DNA of 64,000 nt. It comes from Azospirillum thiophilum. Its GTDB lineage: Bacteria; Pseudomonadota; Alphaproteobacteria; Azospirillales; Azospirillaceae. The DNA is taken from assembly GCF_001305595.1 (NCBI RefSeq), contig NZ_CP012406.1, positions 372,001 through 436,000 of the forward strand, in the 5' to 3' direction. The notes beneath the pieces were generated by a model that was not told where the DNA came from, did no database searches, and worked only from the letters and a program-made list of their open reading frames with translations. This document shows, piece after piece, positions 24,736 to 33,635 of this stretch. Positions within the stretch are counted from its first letter, which is position 1; every line of letters starts with the position of its first letter. Position numbers and translations under genes: made by a program.

Positions 24736-26601
24736 ATGGTGAAGAGTCGAGGGCGAAAGCCCGGGATGGGCGGCATGAGCGAAGGCACTGGCGGAAACGG
24801 CACGGGCGGCGGCGAGAACGGCGGCGGCCCCGGCTTCGCCCGCCGCTTCCTGGCGCTGGCGGGCGGATACTGGCTGGGGCGGACGCGCGTCACCGTATGG
24901 GCGCTGACCGTGGCGCTGGTGGTGCTGACCATCGGGCAGGTGTCCATCCCCGTCCTGATCAACCTGTGGAGCGAGAGGCTGTTCGACGCGCTCGAACAGC
25001 GCTCGATGGACCGGTTCCTCACCATGATCGGCGTGGTCGGGCTGATCATCGCCTACAACATCGTCATCGTCGTGCTGCATCTGCGGGTGAAGCGGCGGCT
25101 GCAGATGGGGTGGCGCGACTGGCTGACGCGCAAGCTGCTGGAGGACTGGCTGCGCCGCGGCCGGCACCACCAGATCGCCTACATGCCGGGCGAGCACGAC
25201 AACCCCGACGGCCGCATCGCCGAGGACATCCGCATCACCGCGGAAATGGCCATCGACCTCGGCCATTCGCTGACCTACTGCGTGCTGCTGCTGATCAGCT
25301 TCACCAACATCCTGTGGATGCTCTCCGGCACCCTGTCGGTGACGCTGATGGGGACCGAGCTGTCGGTGCCGGGCCATCTGCTGTTCGTCGCGCTGCTCTA
25401 TGCCGCCATGGGCACGACCATCGCCATGCTGATCGGCCAGCCGCTGGTCAACGCCGTCAACCGCCGCCAGGGCTACGAGGCCGACTTCCGCTTCGCTCTG
25501 GCCCGCATCCGCGAGAACGGCCAGACCATCGCCCTGCTGCACGGCGAATCGGCGGAGCGCGGCCATCTGAGCGGCCTGTTCGCCGGGGTGGTGCGGGGCT
25601 GGGACCGGCAGACCCGGGCGCTGAGCCACATGATGGTGTTCAGCGCCAGCTATTCAGTGCTGTCGGCCGCCTTCCCGATCCTGGTCGCCGCCCCGCGCTA
25701 CATCGCCGGCACCATCTCGCTCGGCGTGCTGATGCAGACGGCGCAGGCCTTCCAGCAGACGGTCGGGGCGCTGTCCTGGCCGATCGACAACCTGCCGCGC
25801 GTCGCCGAATGGCGGGCGTCGGTGGAACGGGTGCTGAACCTGCACGATGCGCTGGTGCGGCTGGACCGCGACGTCTGCGACGTGGCGGACGGCCATATCC
25901 AGGTCGAGCGGTCGGACGAGCACCGCAGCCTGACCTTCCGCGGCGTCGCCATCGAGGAGCCGAACGGCGTCGAGGTGGTGCATCCCTTCGACCTGGAGGT
26001 GCGGCCGGGCGACCGCGTGCTGATCGTCGGCGACGCGACGGCCACCATCCGGCTGTTCCGCGCCGTCGCCGGGGTCTGGCCCTGGGGCCGCGGCCGCATC
26101 ACCCTGCCGGCCCACACCCGCGTCTTCTTCATGCCGGAGCGCCCCTACCTGCCCCATGTCACCCTGCGGGCGGTGCTGGGCTATCCCGGCCCGGCCTCGT
26201 CGGTGGAGGACGACCGGGCGGCGGACGCGCTGGTCCGCGTCGGCCTGCCCGATCTGGTCGGGCGGCTGGACGACGTCGACCATTGGGACGGCATGCTGTC
26301 GGTGCCCGAGCGCCAGCGGCTCGGCTTCGCCCGCCTGCTGATCCGCCGGCCCGACTGGATCTTCCTTGAGGACGCGACCGACAGCCTCGATCCCCCGGCG
26401 GAGGAGGAGCTGCTGACGCTGATGGAAACCGAACTGCCGCACGCGACCCTGCTGACCATCGGACATCATGCCGGGCTGGTCGCCCACCATGGCCGCAAGC
26501 TGGTGCTGGAACGCACCAACGGCGCCGTCACCCTGCGCGAGCAGATGCCCGAAGACGCTGAAGCCGCCGAACCGCTGCCGATTACTGAGAGCGCGGCGTA
26601 A
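24736..26601 (+). CDS. SbmA/BacA-like ABC transporter with degenerate nucleotide-binding domain
   Basis: This roughly 621-residue protein has an N-terminal membrane domain of the ABC_membrane_2 (SbmA/BacA/YddA) type, residues 40-350 with about six helices, and a C-terminal ABC ATPase-like domain. That domain has lost its key residues. The P-loop position reads GDATATIRL (residues 432-440) with no glycine-rich turn and no Lys. The signature is LSVPERQRL instead of LSxGEQQR. Walker B is FLEDATDSLD, with Glu and Asp exchanged at 545-546. The switch His (TIGHH) remains. No frameshift is evident, because family residues continue in frame on both sides. It may be driven by proton-motive force like SbmA/BacA, which lack the domain. 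ATGs at 24766 and 24775 are alternative starts; none has a strong ribosome site. Confidence 0.85.
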   Translation: MVKSRGRKPGMGGMSEGTGGNGTGGGENGGGPGFARRFLALAGGYWLGRTRVTVWALTVALVVLTIGQVSIPVLINLWSERLFDALEQRSMDRFLTMIGVVGLIIAYNIVIVVLHLRVKRRLQMGWRDWLTRKLLEDWLRRGRHHQIAYMPGEHDNPDGRIAEDIRITAEMAIDLGHSLTYCVLLLISFTNILWMLSGTLSVTLMGTELSVPGHLLFVALLYAAMGTTIAMLIGQPLVNAVNRRQGYEADFRFALARIRENGQTIALLHGESAERGHLSGLFAGVVRGWDRQTRALSHMMVFSASYSVLSAAFPILVAAPRYIAGTISLGVLMQTAQAFQQTVGALSWPIDNLPRVAEWRASVERVLNLHDALVRLDRDVCDVADGHIQVERSDEHRSLTFRGVAIEEPNGVEVVHPFDLEVRPGDRVLIVGDATATIRLFRAVAGVWPWGRGRITLPAHTRVFFMPERPYLPHVTLRAVLGYPGPASSVEDDRAADALVRVGLPDLVGRLDDVDHWDGMLSVPERQRLGFARLLIRRPDWIFLEDATDSLDPPAEEELLTLMETELPHATLLTIGHHAGLVAHHGRKLVLERTNGAVTLREQMPEDAEAAEPLPITESAA

Positions 26602-26602
26602 G

Positions 26603-26621
26603 GGGGGGCGTAATGCCCCCC
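26603..26621. terminator. Short hairpin between convergent genes
   Basis: GGGGGGC (26603-26609) and GCCCCCC (26615-26621) form a 7-bp GC stem with a 5-base loop in the 25-base gap between two convergent genes. There is no T tract; it may act as a weak bidirectional terminator. Confidence 0.45.
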
Positions 26622-26626
26622 GCCCC

Positions 26627-29062
26627 TCACTTCGGCAACGCATAGGCGATCACCGCATCGCCGCCCTTGGTCCCCAGCGAGCCATGCCCGCCGGCCGCCA
26701 CCAGCACATATTGTCGGCCGTCCTCACCCTGGTAGGTCATCGGCGTCGCCTGCCCGCCGGCCGGCAAGCGGCTTTCCCACAGCTGCCGGCCGGTGGAGAC
26801 GTCATAGGCCCGCACATAGTAATCGATGGTGCCCGACAGGAAGGCGACGCCGCCCGCGGTCACGATCGGCCCGCCCAGGTTGGGCACGCCCATGCGGAAG
26901 GGCAGCGGGATCGGCGAGGCGTCGAGGGTGGTGCCGTTCTTGTGCTTCCAGACAGTCTTCCCCGTCGTCAGGTCGGCCGCGGCGACATATCCCCAGGGCG
27001 GCGCCTGACAGGGCAGCCCCAGCACCGAGACGAATGGCGCCAGCTTCACCGCGAATGGGGCGCCGAAATTCTCGTTCAGCGCCGGCAGGCTGTATTGCGG
27101 CCGCTCGTCGCCCTGCACATACTGGGTGCGGTCGTCCTGGCGCGGCACCAGCTGCGAGACGAAGGCGAGATATGTGGGCGTGGTGAAAGCGATCTGGCGC
27201 CGGGGATCGACCGCGACGCCGCCCCAGTTGAACACGCCGAAATTGCCGGGATAGACCAGCGAGCCCTGCAGGGACGGCGGGGTGAAGCGCCCCTCGTAGC
27301 GCAGCCGCTTCAGCGCGATCCGGCAGGCGAGCTGGTCGAACATCGTCGCCCCCCACATGTCGGCCCCGGTCAGCGGCGGCGGGTCGTAGGACAGGGCTGA
27401 CACCGGCTGGGTCGGGGCGGTGCGGTCGCCCTCCGCCGCGCCCTGCGGCGCCGGTTTCTCGGTCACCGGCAGCACCGGCCGGCCGGTGCGGCGGTCGAGC
27501 ACGAACAGCTCGCCCTGCTTGGTCGGCTGGACCAGCGCCGGCACGCTCATGCCATCGACGGTCAGGTCGATCAGGCTGGGCTGCGCCGGCACGTCGTAAT
27601 CCCACAAATCGTGATGCACGGTCTGGAAGACCCAGCGCACCCGGCCCGTCGCCAGATCGAGCGCCACGACGGAGGAGGAGGAGCGCTCGACCTCCGGGCT
27701 GCGGTTGCCGCCCCACTGGTCGGGCGGCTGGTTGCCGAGCGGCACATAGACCATGCCCAGCGCCTCGTCGACGCTGGAGATCGACCAGCTGTTGGGCGAG
27801 TTGACGGTGTAGGTCTGCCCCTCCGGGATCGGCGCGGTCTGGTCCGGCTTCGCCGAATCCCAGTTCCACACCAGGGCGCCGCTGTCGACGTCGAAGGCGC
27901 GGACGACGCCCGACTGTTCCCTGGTCGAGACATTGTCCAGCACCGTGCCGCCGACGACGATCAGGCCGGCGGTCACCACCGGGGGCGAGGTCGAGTAATA
28001 GGCGCCCGGCCGGACGTTCGGCATGTTGGCCCACAGATCGACCTCGCCGTTGCGGCCGAAGCCGGTGCAGATCGAGCCGTCCTTCGGATCCAGCGCCACC
28101 AGGCGTCCGTCGGCGGTCGGCATGAACAGCTTGGCGGCACAGCTGCCCCCGGCCGCCGGAGCGGCGGCGGCTTGCGACGCCGGGTGATAGGACAGGCCGC
28201 GGCAGGTCAGGTGCTGCAGGGCCAGCTGCGTCGGATCGATCTTCAGGTCGCGCCGCCACACCTCCTTGCCGGTGGTGGCGTCCAGCGCGATCACATGCTG
28301 GTGGGGCGAGCATAGATAGAGGCGGTTGCCGATCTTCAGCGGCGTCACCTCGAAGGTGGTTTCCTTGGGGTCGCCGGGCTGGCCGCGCAGGTCGCCGGTG
28401 TTGTAGGTCCAGGCGACCTGGAGCCTGTCGACATTCTGCGGCGTGATGCCGGTCAGCGGCGAATAGCGCTGGCCGTAGCCGGTGCGGCCATAGGCGTGCC
28501 ATTCGCCGTCCGGCACCGCCTCCCCCTGCACCGCCGGATCGGCCCCGGCCGCCGCCATCTGCCCGGCGGGCGGGACGACACCCTCGATCCGGTGCGGGTC
28601 GGTGAACCAGGAGGCGACGCCGACCGCCAGCACCACCGCCAAAGACGCGGTCAGCGCAAGGCCGGTTCCGCGGAACACCCCCACCGCATAGGCACCGGGC
28701 GCGGGTTCCCCGGCCATCGGCTGGCGCTCGCCCAGGCGGCGCGTCACCCAGGGCGTCAGCAGCAGGGCCCCGACCACGGCGATCACGTCGCCGCGCGCCG
28801 ACAGCGGCCACCAGTCCAGCCCGGCTTCCCACAGCGCCCAGACCAGCGTGACGGCCACCAGCAGGGCATAGACCGTCAGCGCCGCCGGCGACCGCCTGGC
28901 CAGCAGGGCTGCCGTCACCAGGAACGCCAGGCCGGCGAGGGCATAGTACCAGGAGCCGCCCAGCAGGATCAGCCACAGCCCGCCGCCCAGGGCGCCGAGC
29001 CCGAGAATCGCCAGCAGGATTGTCATCGCCCAGAGGGCGACGCTTGGTTCGGAATGTTTCAT
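26627..29062 (-). CDS. gcd: Membrane-bound PQQ-dependent glucose dehydrogenase
   Basis: This 811-residue quinoprotein oxidises periplasmic glucose to gluconolactone and feeds electrons to ubiquinone. Residues 1-150 hold five transmembrane helices; the rest is a periplasmic eight-bladed PQQ propeller with repeated W motifs (LVALDPKDGSICTGFG, VVALDLATGRVRWVFQ). PQQ contacts typical of E. coli GCD are visible: the His in SPHQHVIALD, the Asp in HHDLWDYDVPAQP and the Lys in QPTKQGELFVLDRR. Length matches E. coli GCD (796). The start at 29062 follows GAGGACG. In plant-associated bacteria this enzyme acidifies the medium and solubilises phosphate. No pqq genes are nearby, so the cofactor genes must lie elsewhere. 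Confidence 0.95.
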   Translation of the reverse strand: MKHSEPSVALWAMTILLAILGLGALGGGLWLILLGGSWYYALAGLAFLVTAALLARRSPAALTVYALLVAVTLVWALWEAGLDWWPLSARGDVIAVVGALLLTPWVTRRLGERQPMAGEPAPGAYAVGVFRGTGLALTASLAVVLAVGVASWFTDPHRIEGVVPPAGQMAAAGADPAVQGEAVPDGEWHAYGRTGYGQRYSPLTGITPQNVDRLQVAWTYNTGDLRGQPGDPKETTFEVTPLKIGNRLYLCSPHQHVIALDATTGKEVWRRDLKIDPTQLALQHLTCRGLSYHPASQAAAAPAAGGSCAAKLFMPTADGRLVALDPKDGSICTGFGRNGEVDLWANMPNVRPGAYYSTSPPVVTAGLIVVGGTVLDNVSTREQSGVVRAFDVDSGALVWNWDSAKPDQTAPIPEGQTYTVNSPNSWSISSVDEALGMVYVPLGNQPPDQWGGNRSPEVERSSSSVVALDLATGRVRWVFQTVHHDLWDYDVPAQPSLIDLTVDGMSVPALVQPTKQGELFVLDRRTGRPVLPVTEKPAPQGAAEGDRTAPTQPVSALSYDPPPLTGADMWGATMFDQLACRIALKRLRYEGRFTPPSLQGSLVYPGNFGVFNWGGVAVDPRRQIAFTTPTYLAFVSQLVPRQDDRTQYVQGDERPQYSLPALNENFGAPFAVKLAPFVSVLGLPCQAPPWGYVAAADLTTGKTVWKHKNGTTLDASPIPLPFRMGVPNLGGPIVTAGGVAFLSGTIDYYVRAYDVSTGRQLWESRLPAGGQATPMTYQGEDGRQYVLVAAGGHGSLGTKGGDAVIAYALPK

Positions 29063-29240
29063 GGCACGTCCTCGACCGAAAGGCTTTCGAACGGAACAGC
29101 CGGGCGCGGCCAAGGTTGCGCCATGTTCTGGCCGTTCACTCCATTCGCCGCGCAACGCTGACCTGCCGGGCTGTCGGAACGCAAACGGCACGACTTTTGT
29201 TGAGAGGTCAGCCCCCTGATTGCAGAGGACGGAGACCGCC

Positions 29241-29729
29241 ATGCCCATGCACCGTCATCCCTGGAGCGAGGAGTTCGCCAAGATGAGTCCCGAGGCCCGT
29301 TACCGCGGGGTCGGCCCGCGCAACTACCGCCGCTCCGACCAGCGCATCCTCGAGGACATCAACGACCGCCTGACCGACGACCACCGCCTCGACGCCTCCG
29401 ACGTCGGCGTGACGGTGGAGAATGGCGAGGTGACGCTGGGCGGCACCGTCGCCGACCGTGCCGCCCGGCGTCTGGCGGAGGACATCGCGGAGAGCGTCTC
29501 CGGCGTCGGCCATGTGCAGAACGACCTGCGCGTTGTCGCCCGGTCCGGGTCCGCCGGGCATGAGGCCGCCCGCTTCGGCGAACGGGTGGAGCCCGCCGCC
29601 GCGCAAGGACAGGGCAGCGTGACCGGCCCCGGCGCCCCGGCACGCGACGCCATGGTCGCGGCGCTCGACAACAGCTCGATGGTGCTGGGCAAGCAGCCGC
29701 TGCCGGAGGACGACACCCGTCGCCGCTGA
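29241..29729 (+). CDS. BON-domain protein
   Basis: This 162-residue protein contains one BON domain at about residues 35-100 (RILEDINDRLTDDHRLDASDVGVTVENGEVTLGGTV, followed by a conserved Gly-x-x-x-V-x-N pattern in SGVGHVQNDLRVV). BON domains bind membranes or phospholipids and occur in osmotic-shock proteins such as OsmY. There is no signal peptide, so the protein is probably cytoplasmic, unlike OsmY. The tail after residue 105 is Ala/Gly-rich and probably disordered. The start at 29241 follows GGAGACCGCC. It is divergent from gcd. Confidence 0.75.
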   Translation: MPMHRHPWSEEFAKMSPEARYRGVGPRNYRRSDQRILEDINDRLTDDHRLDASDVGVTVENGEVTLGGTVADRAARRLAEDIAESVSGVGHVQNDLRVVARSGSAGHEAARFGERVEPAAAQGQGSVTGPGAPARDAMVAALDNSSMVLGKQPLPEDDTRRR

Positions 29730-29816
29730 ACGGCACCCCTTCCACCGTCCCCTTGCGCCGCTCCCCTTGCGCCGCATGCGCTGCTGACCTGCGCCGGTAT
29801 CCGGAACACCCGATGG

Positions 29817-29858
29817 CCCGGTTAACTGTTGGTTAACCGGGCGGGACCATTGTCCCGC
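29817..29858. promoter_or_regulatory. Two adjacent perfect palindromic hairpins
   Basis: A 10-bp inverted repeat (CCCGGTTAAC 29817-29826 and its complement 29832-29841, 5-base loop) abuts a 7-bp one (GCGGGAC 29841-29847 and GTCCCGC 29852-29858, 4-base loop). They lie between the BON gene and the 69-codon gene. They could terminate the BON transcript or be an operator/leader structure for the small gene. The two GTTAAC hexamers are 11 bases apart, one helical turn. Confidence 0.6.
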
Positions 29859-29906
29859 GGCAAATCAAGTCCCCCTCAAGTCTTCCGGAACAGAGCAGCT
29901 GCCATC

Positions 29907-30116
29907 ATGGGCACCAAGACCATCAAGCTTTCCGACAAGGGCGGTTACCGTGACATCGCCCTCGACCAGTTGCCGCGCAACGTCCGCGCCGCGGTGACCG
30001 ACCTGTCGACCAAGAATCCGGTCGCCGACATCCTCGTCGACCAGTCCGGCATGCTGTACCGCATCCACCTGTCGGCGCCGGCCAACCTGTATGTGGACGT
30101 GCTGTCCGTCGCCTGA
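29907..30116 (+). CDS. Small conserved-looking protein of unknown function
   Basis: This 69-residue protein starts MGTKTIKLSDKGGYRDIAL and ends in NLYVDVLSVA. It has no signal peptide, membrane segment or Cys. Alternating hydrophobic residues in the second half (ADILVDQSGMLYRIHLS) suggest a small beta-sheet fold. I do not recognise the family. The start lies 27 codons inside a longer frame; the codon bias and the natural Met support it. Strong hairpins before and after it argue for an independent, monocistronic transcript, and the compact arrangement suggests that it is expressed well. Confidence 0.6.
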   Translation: MGTKTIKLSDKGGYRDIALDQLPRNVRAAVTDLSTKNPVADILVDQSGMLYRIHLSAPANLYVDVLSVA

Positions 30117-30147
30117 GGCGACGCAGGACGACAACGTCCAACGAGTC

Positions 30148-30183
30148 CGAAGGGCGGCTTGCAGTTATTGCAGCCGCCCTTCG
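30148..30183. terminator. Bidirectional terminator hairpin between convergent small genes
   Basis: CGAAGGGCGGC (30148-30158) and its complement (30173-30183) form an 11-bp stem, with an inner TGCA/TGCA pairing in the loop. It follows the 69-codon gene by 31 bases and overlaps the last codons of the opposing gene at 30165-30476. Confidence 0.65.
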
Positions 30184-30476
30184 TCGTTCCGCCCCTCCAG
30201 CCGGGCGAGCGCTCGGTTCAGCAGGCGCGGCGGCAGCATGGCCACGGCGCCGTCCCGCACCGCGCGGGCATCCTCCACATCCAGGCCGGTGGCGGCGGCA
30301 AGCTGGCAGTCGTCAAGCCCGCGATCCTCCGCCAGCAGGGTGATCCATCCCGCCAGCGTGCGGGCCTGGAGCAGCTCGGTGCGGTCGTTGAACCATAGGC
30401 CGCCATCCCGGTGCACACCGGTGCGGCCGACGGGCGTCGCGTTCTCAAAAGGCATGTCGGGATCGAACGACGTCAT
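30165..30476 (-). CDS. Hypothetical protein with possible helix-turn-helix
   Basis: This 103-residue protein is not recognised. Its second half (LAEDRGLDDCQLAAATGLDVEDARAV, then a helix AMLPPRLLNRALARLEG) has the spacing of an XRE-like helix-turn-helix, but the match is weak. The N-terminal third, rich in Asp, Thr and Gly, has no visible motif. The start at 30476 is supported by GGGGAGG upstream. The C terminus is encoded inside the terminator hairpin shared with the opposing gene. The 295 bases to the next gene hold no feature I can name. Confidence 0.5.
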   Translation of the reverse strand: MTSFDPDMPFENATPVGRTGVHRDGGLWFNDRTELLQARTLAGWITLLAEDRGLDDCQLAAATGLDVEDARAVRDGAVAMLPPRLLNRALARLEGRNDEGRLQ

Positions 30477-30771
30477 GGACGCACCTCCCCTCAGCGGTTT
30501 ATTTCGCAGACGCAGCAATTCCGGCCGTTTCCCGGCCCTTGTTGCCGGGTTTCATTTATGGATCATCCCGCTTTATTCCAGAGGGTGGTAGCCGTTATTC
30601 GGCACTCCCTTCGATAAAACAGCCGGATTTTGCAGCGCGTCATGCGCCGCGTCATCCCGGGCGGCGGCATGATGGCGGCGTAACGGCGCCTTTTGCGCGT
30701 TTCTTTGAAACTGTCTTCGCCGGCCGGGGGCTAGGGCGGGGCAACGGCTTGGGCGTATAAGCGATGCCAGA

Positions 30772-32076
30772 ATGCCGTTTCCCTTCCGTCATCCGGACCA
30801 GCCGATGCCCGTTCCGTCGCAAGCCGCTCCGCCCACTTCCGCCTCCCCGCTGTCCGGACCGGCCCTTCTCGACCGCATCGACGCGCTGGCGGCGATCAGC
30901 GCCGAGGACGGGCGGCTGTCGCGCCTCTACCTGACGCCCGAACACCGCCGCGCCAACGATCTGGTGGCCGGCTGGATGCGCGAGGCCGGGATGGCCGTGC
31001 GCGAGGATGCCGTCGGCAACATCGTCGGCCGCTACGAGGGCGACCGGCCCGGCCTGCCGGCGCTGCTGATGGGCTCCCATCTCGACACCGTGCGGGATGC
31101 CGGGCGCTACGACGGCATGCTGGGGGTGCTGACCGGCATCGCCGTGGTCGCCGACCTCAACGCCCGCGGCCGCCGCCTGCCCTTCGCCGTCGAGGTGATC
31201 GGCTTTGGCGACGAGGAGGGCACCCGCTTCCAGTCGACCCTGATCGGCAGCCGCGCCATCGCCGGCAGCTTCGACCCGGCGGTGCTGGAGACGCGCGACG
31301 CCGCCGGCATCCGGCTGGCCGACGCGATGACGGAATTCGGCCTCGACCCCGCCGCCTGGGGGACCGCCGCCTACCGGCCGAACGAGGTGCTGGCCTATGC
31401 CGAGCTGCACATCGAACAGGGCCCGGTGCTGGAGGCGCTCGGCCGCCCGGTCGGAATCGTCACCGCCATCGCCGGCGCCACCCGTCTGGCGGTGTCGGTG
31501 GAGGGCATGGCCGGCCATGCCGGAACCGTGCCGATGACGCTGCGCCGCGACGCGCTGGCGGCGGCGGCCGAGATGATCCTGGCGGTGGAACAGCTCTGCT
31601 CGGGACAGGACCGGCTGGTCGGCACCGTCGGCCGGATCGAGGCGTCGCCCGGCGCCACCAACGTGATCGCCGGCAAGGTCCGCTTCACCATCGACCTGCG
31701 CGCCGACCGCGATCCCCTGCGGCTGGAGCGGGTCGGCGCCGTCCGCGCCCGGCTGGAGGCCATCGCCGACGCGCGCGGCGTCGCCATCGCCTTCGAGACC
31801 CTGCACGAGAGCCCCGCCGTCGCCTGCCACCCGGCGCTGATGGCCCAGTTTTCCGCCGCGGCATCCGCTGAAGGGCTGGACGCGCCGGAACTGCCGAGCG
31901 GCGCCGGCCACGACGCGATGGCGGTTGCGGCGCTGACCGGCATCGCCATGCTGTTCGTGCGCTGCGAGCGCGGCATTTCGCACAATCCGGCCGAACGCAT
32001 CACCGCCGCCGACGCCGAGGCGGGAGCCCGCGTGCTCGCCCGCTTCGTCGAACATTTCCAGCCCGCAAACTCCTGA
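30772..32076 (+). CDS. M20-family N-carbamoyl amidohydrolase (allantoate amidohydrolase / carbamoylase type)
   Basis: This 434-residue dinuclear metal enzyme belongs to the hydantoinase/carbamoylase branch of M20. Metal ligands are visible in GSHLDTVRDAGRYDG (His and Asp), GFGDEEGTRF (Glu-Glu) and ELHIEQGPVLE; GAGHDAM and a late His (GISHNPAE) complete the site. The family includes allantoate amidohydrolase (AllC), beta-ureidopropionase and N-carbamoyl-amino acid hydrolases; sequence alone does not choose between them. An M20 peptidase gene follows 13 bases later, so both act together, probably in breakdown of ureides or N-carbamoyl/N-acyl amino acids. The ATG at 30772 has no good ribosome site; an in-frame ATG at 30805 is possible. 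Confidence 0.87.
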   Translation: MPFPFRHPDQPMPVPSQAAPPTSASPLSGPALLDRIDALAAISAEDGRLSRLYLTPEHRRANDLVAGWMREAGMAVREDAVGNIVGRYEGDRPGLPALLMGSHLDTVRDAGRYDGMLGVLTGIAVVADLNARGRRLPFAVEVIGFGDEEGTRFQSTLIGSRAIAGSFDPAVLETRDAAGIRLADAMTEFGLDPAAWGTAAYRPNEVLAYAELHIEQGPVLEALGRPVGIVTAIAGATRLAVSVEGMAGHAGTVPMTLRRDALAAAAEMILAVEQLCSGQDRLVGTVGRIEASPGATNVIAGKVRFTIDLRADRDPLRLERVGAVRARLEAIADARGVAIAFETLHESPAVACHPALMAQFSAAASAEGLDAPELPSGAGHDAMAVAALTGIAMLFVRCERGISHNPAERITAADAEAGARVLARFVEHFQPANS

Positions 32077-32089
32077 CGGACCGCCTGCC

Positions 32090-33340
32090 ATGACCGACCT
32101 GTCCTCCTCCCTCGCCGCCACGCTCGACGAGGCGGTGAACGCCCGCTTCGACGAGGAGGTCCGCTTCCTGGCGGAACTGGTGAAGGTGCCGTCCGACAAC
32201 CCGCCGGGCGATTGCGCCCCCCACGCCGTCCGTGCCGCCGAACTGCTGGAGGCGATGGGCTTCGCGGTGGAGCGCCATCCGGTGCCGGCCGACTTGGTGC
32301 GGGCCAACGGCATGGTCAGCGCCACCAACCTCGTCGTCCGCCACCGGTTCGGCGACGGCCCGGCCCAAGGCCCGACCGTGGCGCTCAACGCCCATGGCGA
32401 CGTGGTGCCGCCCGGCGAGGGCTGGTCGAGCGACCCCTACGGCGCCGCGATCCGCGACGGGGTGATGTATGGCCGCGGCGTCGCGGTGTCGAAATCGGAC
32501 TTCGCCACCTACGCCTTCGCGCTTCGGGCACTGATCGCCTCCGGAGCGCCACTGAAGGGCACGATCGAGCTGCACCTGACCTACGACGAGGAGGCCGGCG
32601 GCGAGATCGGGCCGAAATGGCTGCTCGACCAGAGGATTTCCAAGCCGGATTATGCGGTGTCGGCCAGCTTCGCCTATTCGGTGGTGACCGGGCACAATGG
32701 CTGCCTGCATCTGGAGGTGCAGGTCGACGGCAAGTCCGCCCATGCCGCCCGTCCCGACACCGGCCACGACGCGCTGGAGGCGGCGACCGGCATCCTGGCC
32801 GCGCTCTACGCCCACCGGCCGGAGCTTGCCGAACGCCGCTCCGCCGTCGCCGGCATCACCCACCCGTCGCTGACCGTCGGGCTGATCCAGGGCGGCATCA
32901 ACACCAACGTGGTGCCCGACCGCGTCACCCTGCGCCTAGACCGCCGCATGATCCCGGAAGAGAACCCGGCGGAGGTCGAGGCAGAACTGCGCGCCCTGAT
33001 CGAGCGGGCCGCCGCCGGGCGCGAGGGCATCCGCGTCACCATCCGCCGCATCCTGCTGGCCCGTCCCTTCCGGTCGGTCGGCGACGCGCCGCGTCTGGCC
33101 GCGCTGTTCGCCCGCCATGCCGAAACGGTGCTGGGGGTGCCGGTCGGCCAGACCGGCATCCCGCTCTACACCGACGCCCGCCATTATTCGGAGGCCGGCA
33201 TCCCCACCATCCTCTACGGCGCCGGCCCGCGCGACCTGCTGGAGGCCAACGGCCACCGCGCCGACGAGAAGCTGGTGCTGGAAGACCTGCGCAAGGCGAC
33301 CCGGGTGGTGGCGCGTGCCCTGGCGGAGTTGCTGGGCTGA
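32090..33340 (+). CDS. M20-family metallopeptidase/deacylase (ArgE/DapE type)
   Basis: This 416-residue hydrolase has the M20 two-zinc pattern: NAHGDVVPPGEGW (His and Asp), the bridging Asp in VMYGRGVAVSKSDFATY, the Glu pair in TYDEEAGGEIG, and a late His in RHYSEAGIP. GKSAHAARPDTGHDALE is the dimerisation-domain signature. VAVSKSD replaces the more common DMKGG in the metal loop, so substrate specificity may differ from standard ArgE. It starts 13 bases after the carbamoylase gene and ends 342 bases before ada. It probably acts downstream of that enzyme on an N-acyl amino acid. Confidence 0.85.
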   Translation: MTDLSSSLAATLDEAVNARFDEEVRFLAELVKVPSDNPPGDCAPHAVRAAELLEAMGFAVERHPVPADLVRANGMVSATNLVVRHRFGDGPAQGPTVALNAHGDVVPPGEGWSSDPYGAAIRDGVMYGRGVAVSKSDFATYAFALRALIASGAPLKGTIELHLTYDEEAGGEIGPKWLLDQRISKPDYAVSASFAYSVVTGHNGCLHLEVQVDGKSAHAARPDTGHDALEAATGILAALYAHRPELAERRSAVAGITHPSLTVGLIQGGINTNVVPDRVTLRLDRRMIPEENPAEVEAELRALIERAAAGREGIRVTIRRILLARPFRSVGDAPRLAALFARHAETVLGVPVGQTGIPLYTDARHYSEAGIPTILYGAGPRDLLEANGHRADEKLVLEDLRKATRVVARALAELLG

Positions 33341-33590
33341 GAGCCTGCCGGTGCCGGAGGGGATGGGCGGTCGGCTTTCACGCCCGCCCCCGATTGCCCG
33401 GCGGCACCGCGACCTCCTCCCGGTGGAGCGGAACCGGCCGTTGCTTCCCCTGGCCGACTGGTTCGAGTGCCGCTTGGCGAGCCCGATCCACGTCGGGCAT
33501 GCGGTAAGTCTTCTCCTCGATCTCCGTCTCTGCCGCCGCCCCGGAACCGGCTGGTCGCGGACCGGGTCGATGGTCCTATATTTGGATTTG

Positions 33591-33598
33591 AAAGCAAG
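33591..33598 (+). promoter_or_regulatory. Candidate Ada box
   Basis: AAAGCAAG, preceded by ATTTG, lies 85 bases before the ada start. It resembles the E. coli Ada recognition boxes (AAAGCGCA/AAAGCAAA), to which methylated Ada binds. One match of eight bases is weak evidence, and the region is otherwise GC-rich. Confidence 0.3.
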
Positions 33599-33635
33599 AG
33601 CCGGAGTGTGAGGCCGGGCGGCAAGCGGCATGGTC

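Noticed and set aside
24736..26601. Frameshift or sequencing error as the reason for the missing P-loop
   Set aside because: Family residues (LIVG before, LFRAVAGVWPWG after) stay in the same frame, and the signature and Walker B motifs are also changed, which one error cannot explain.
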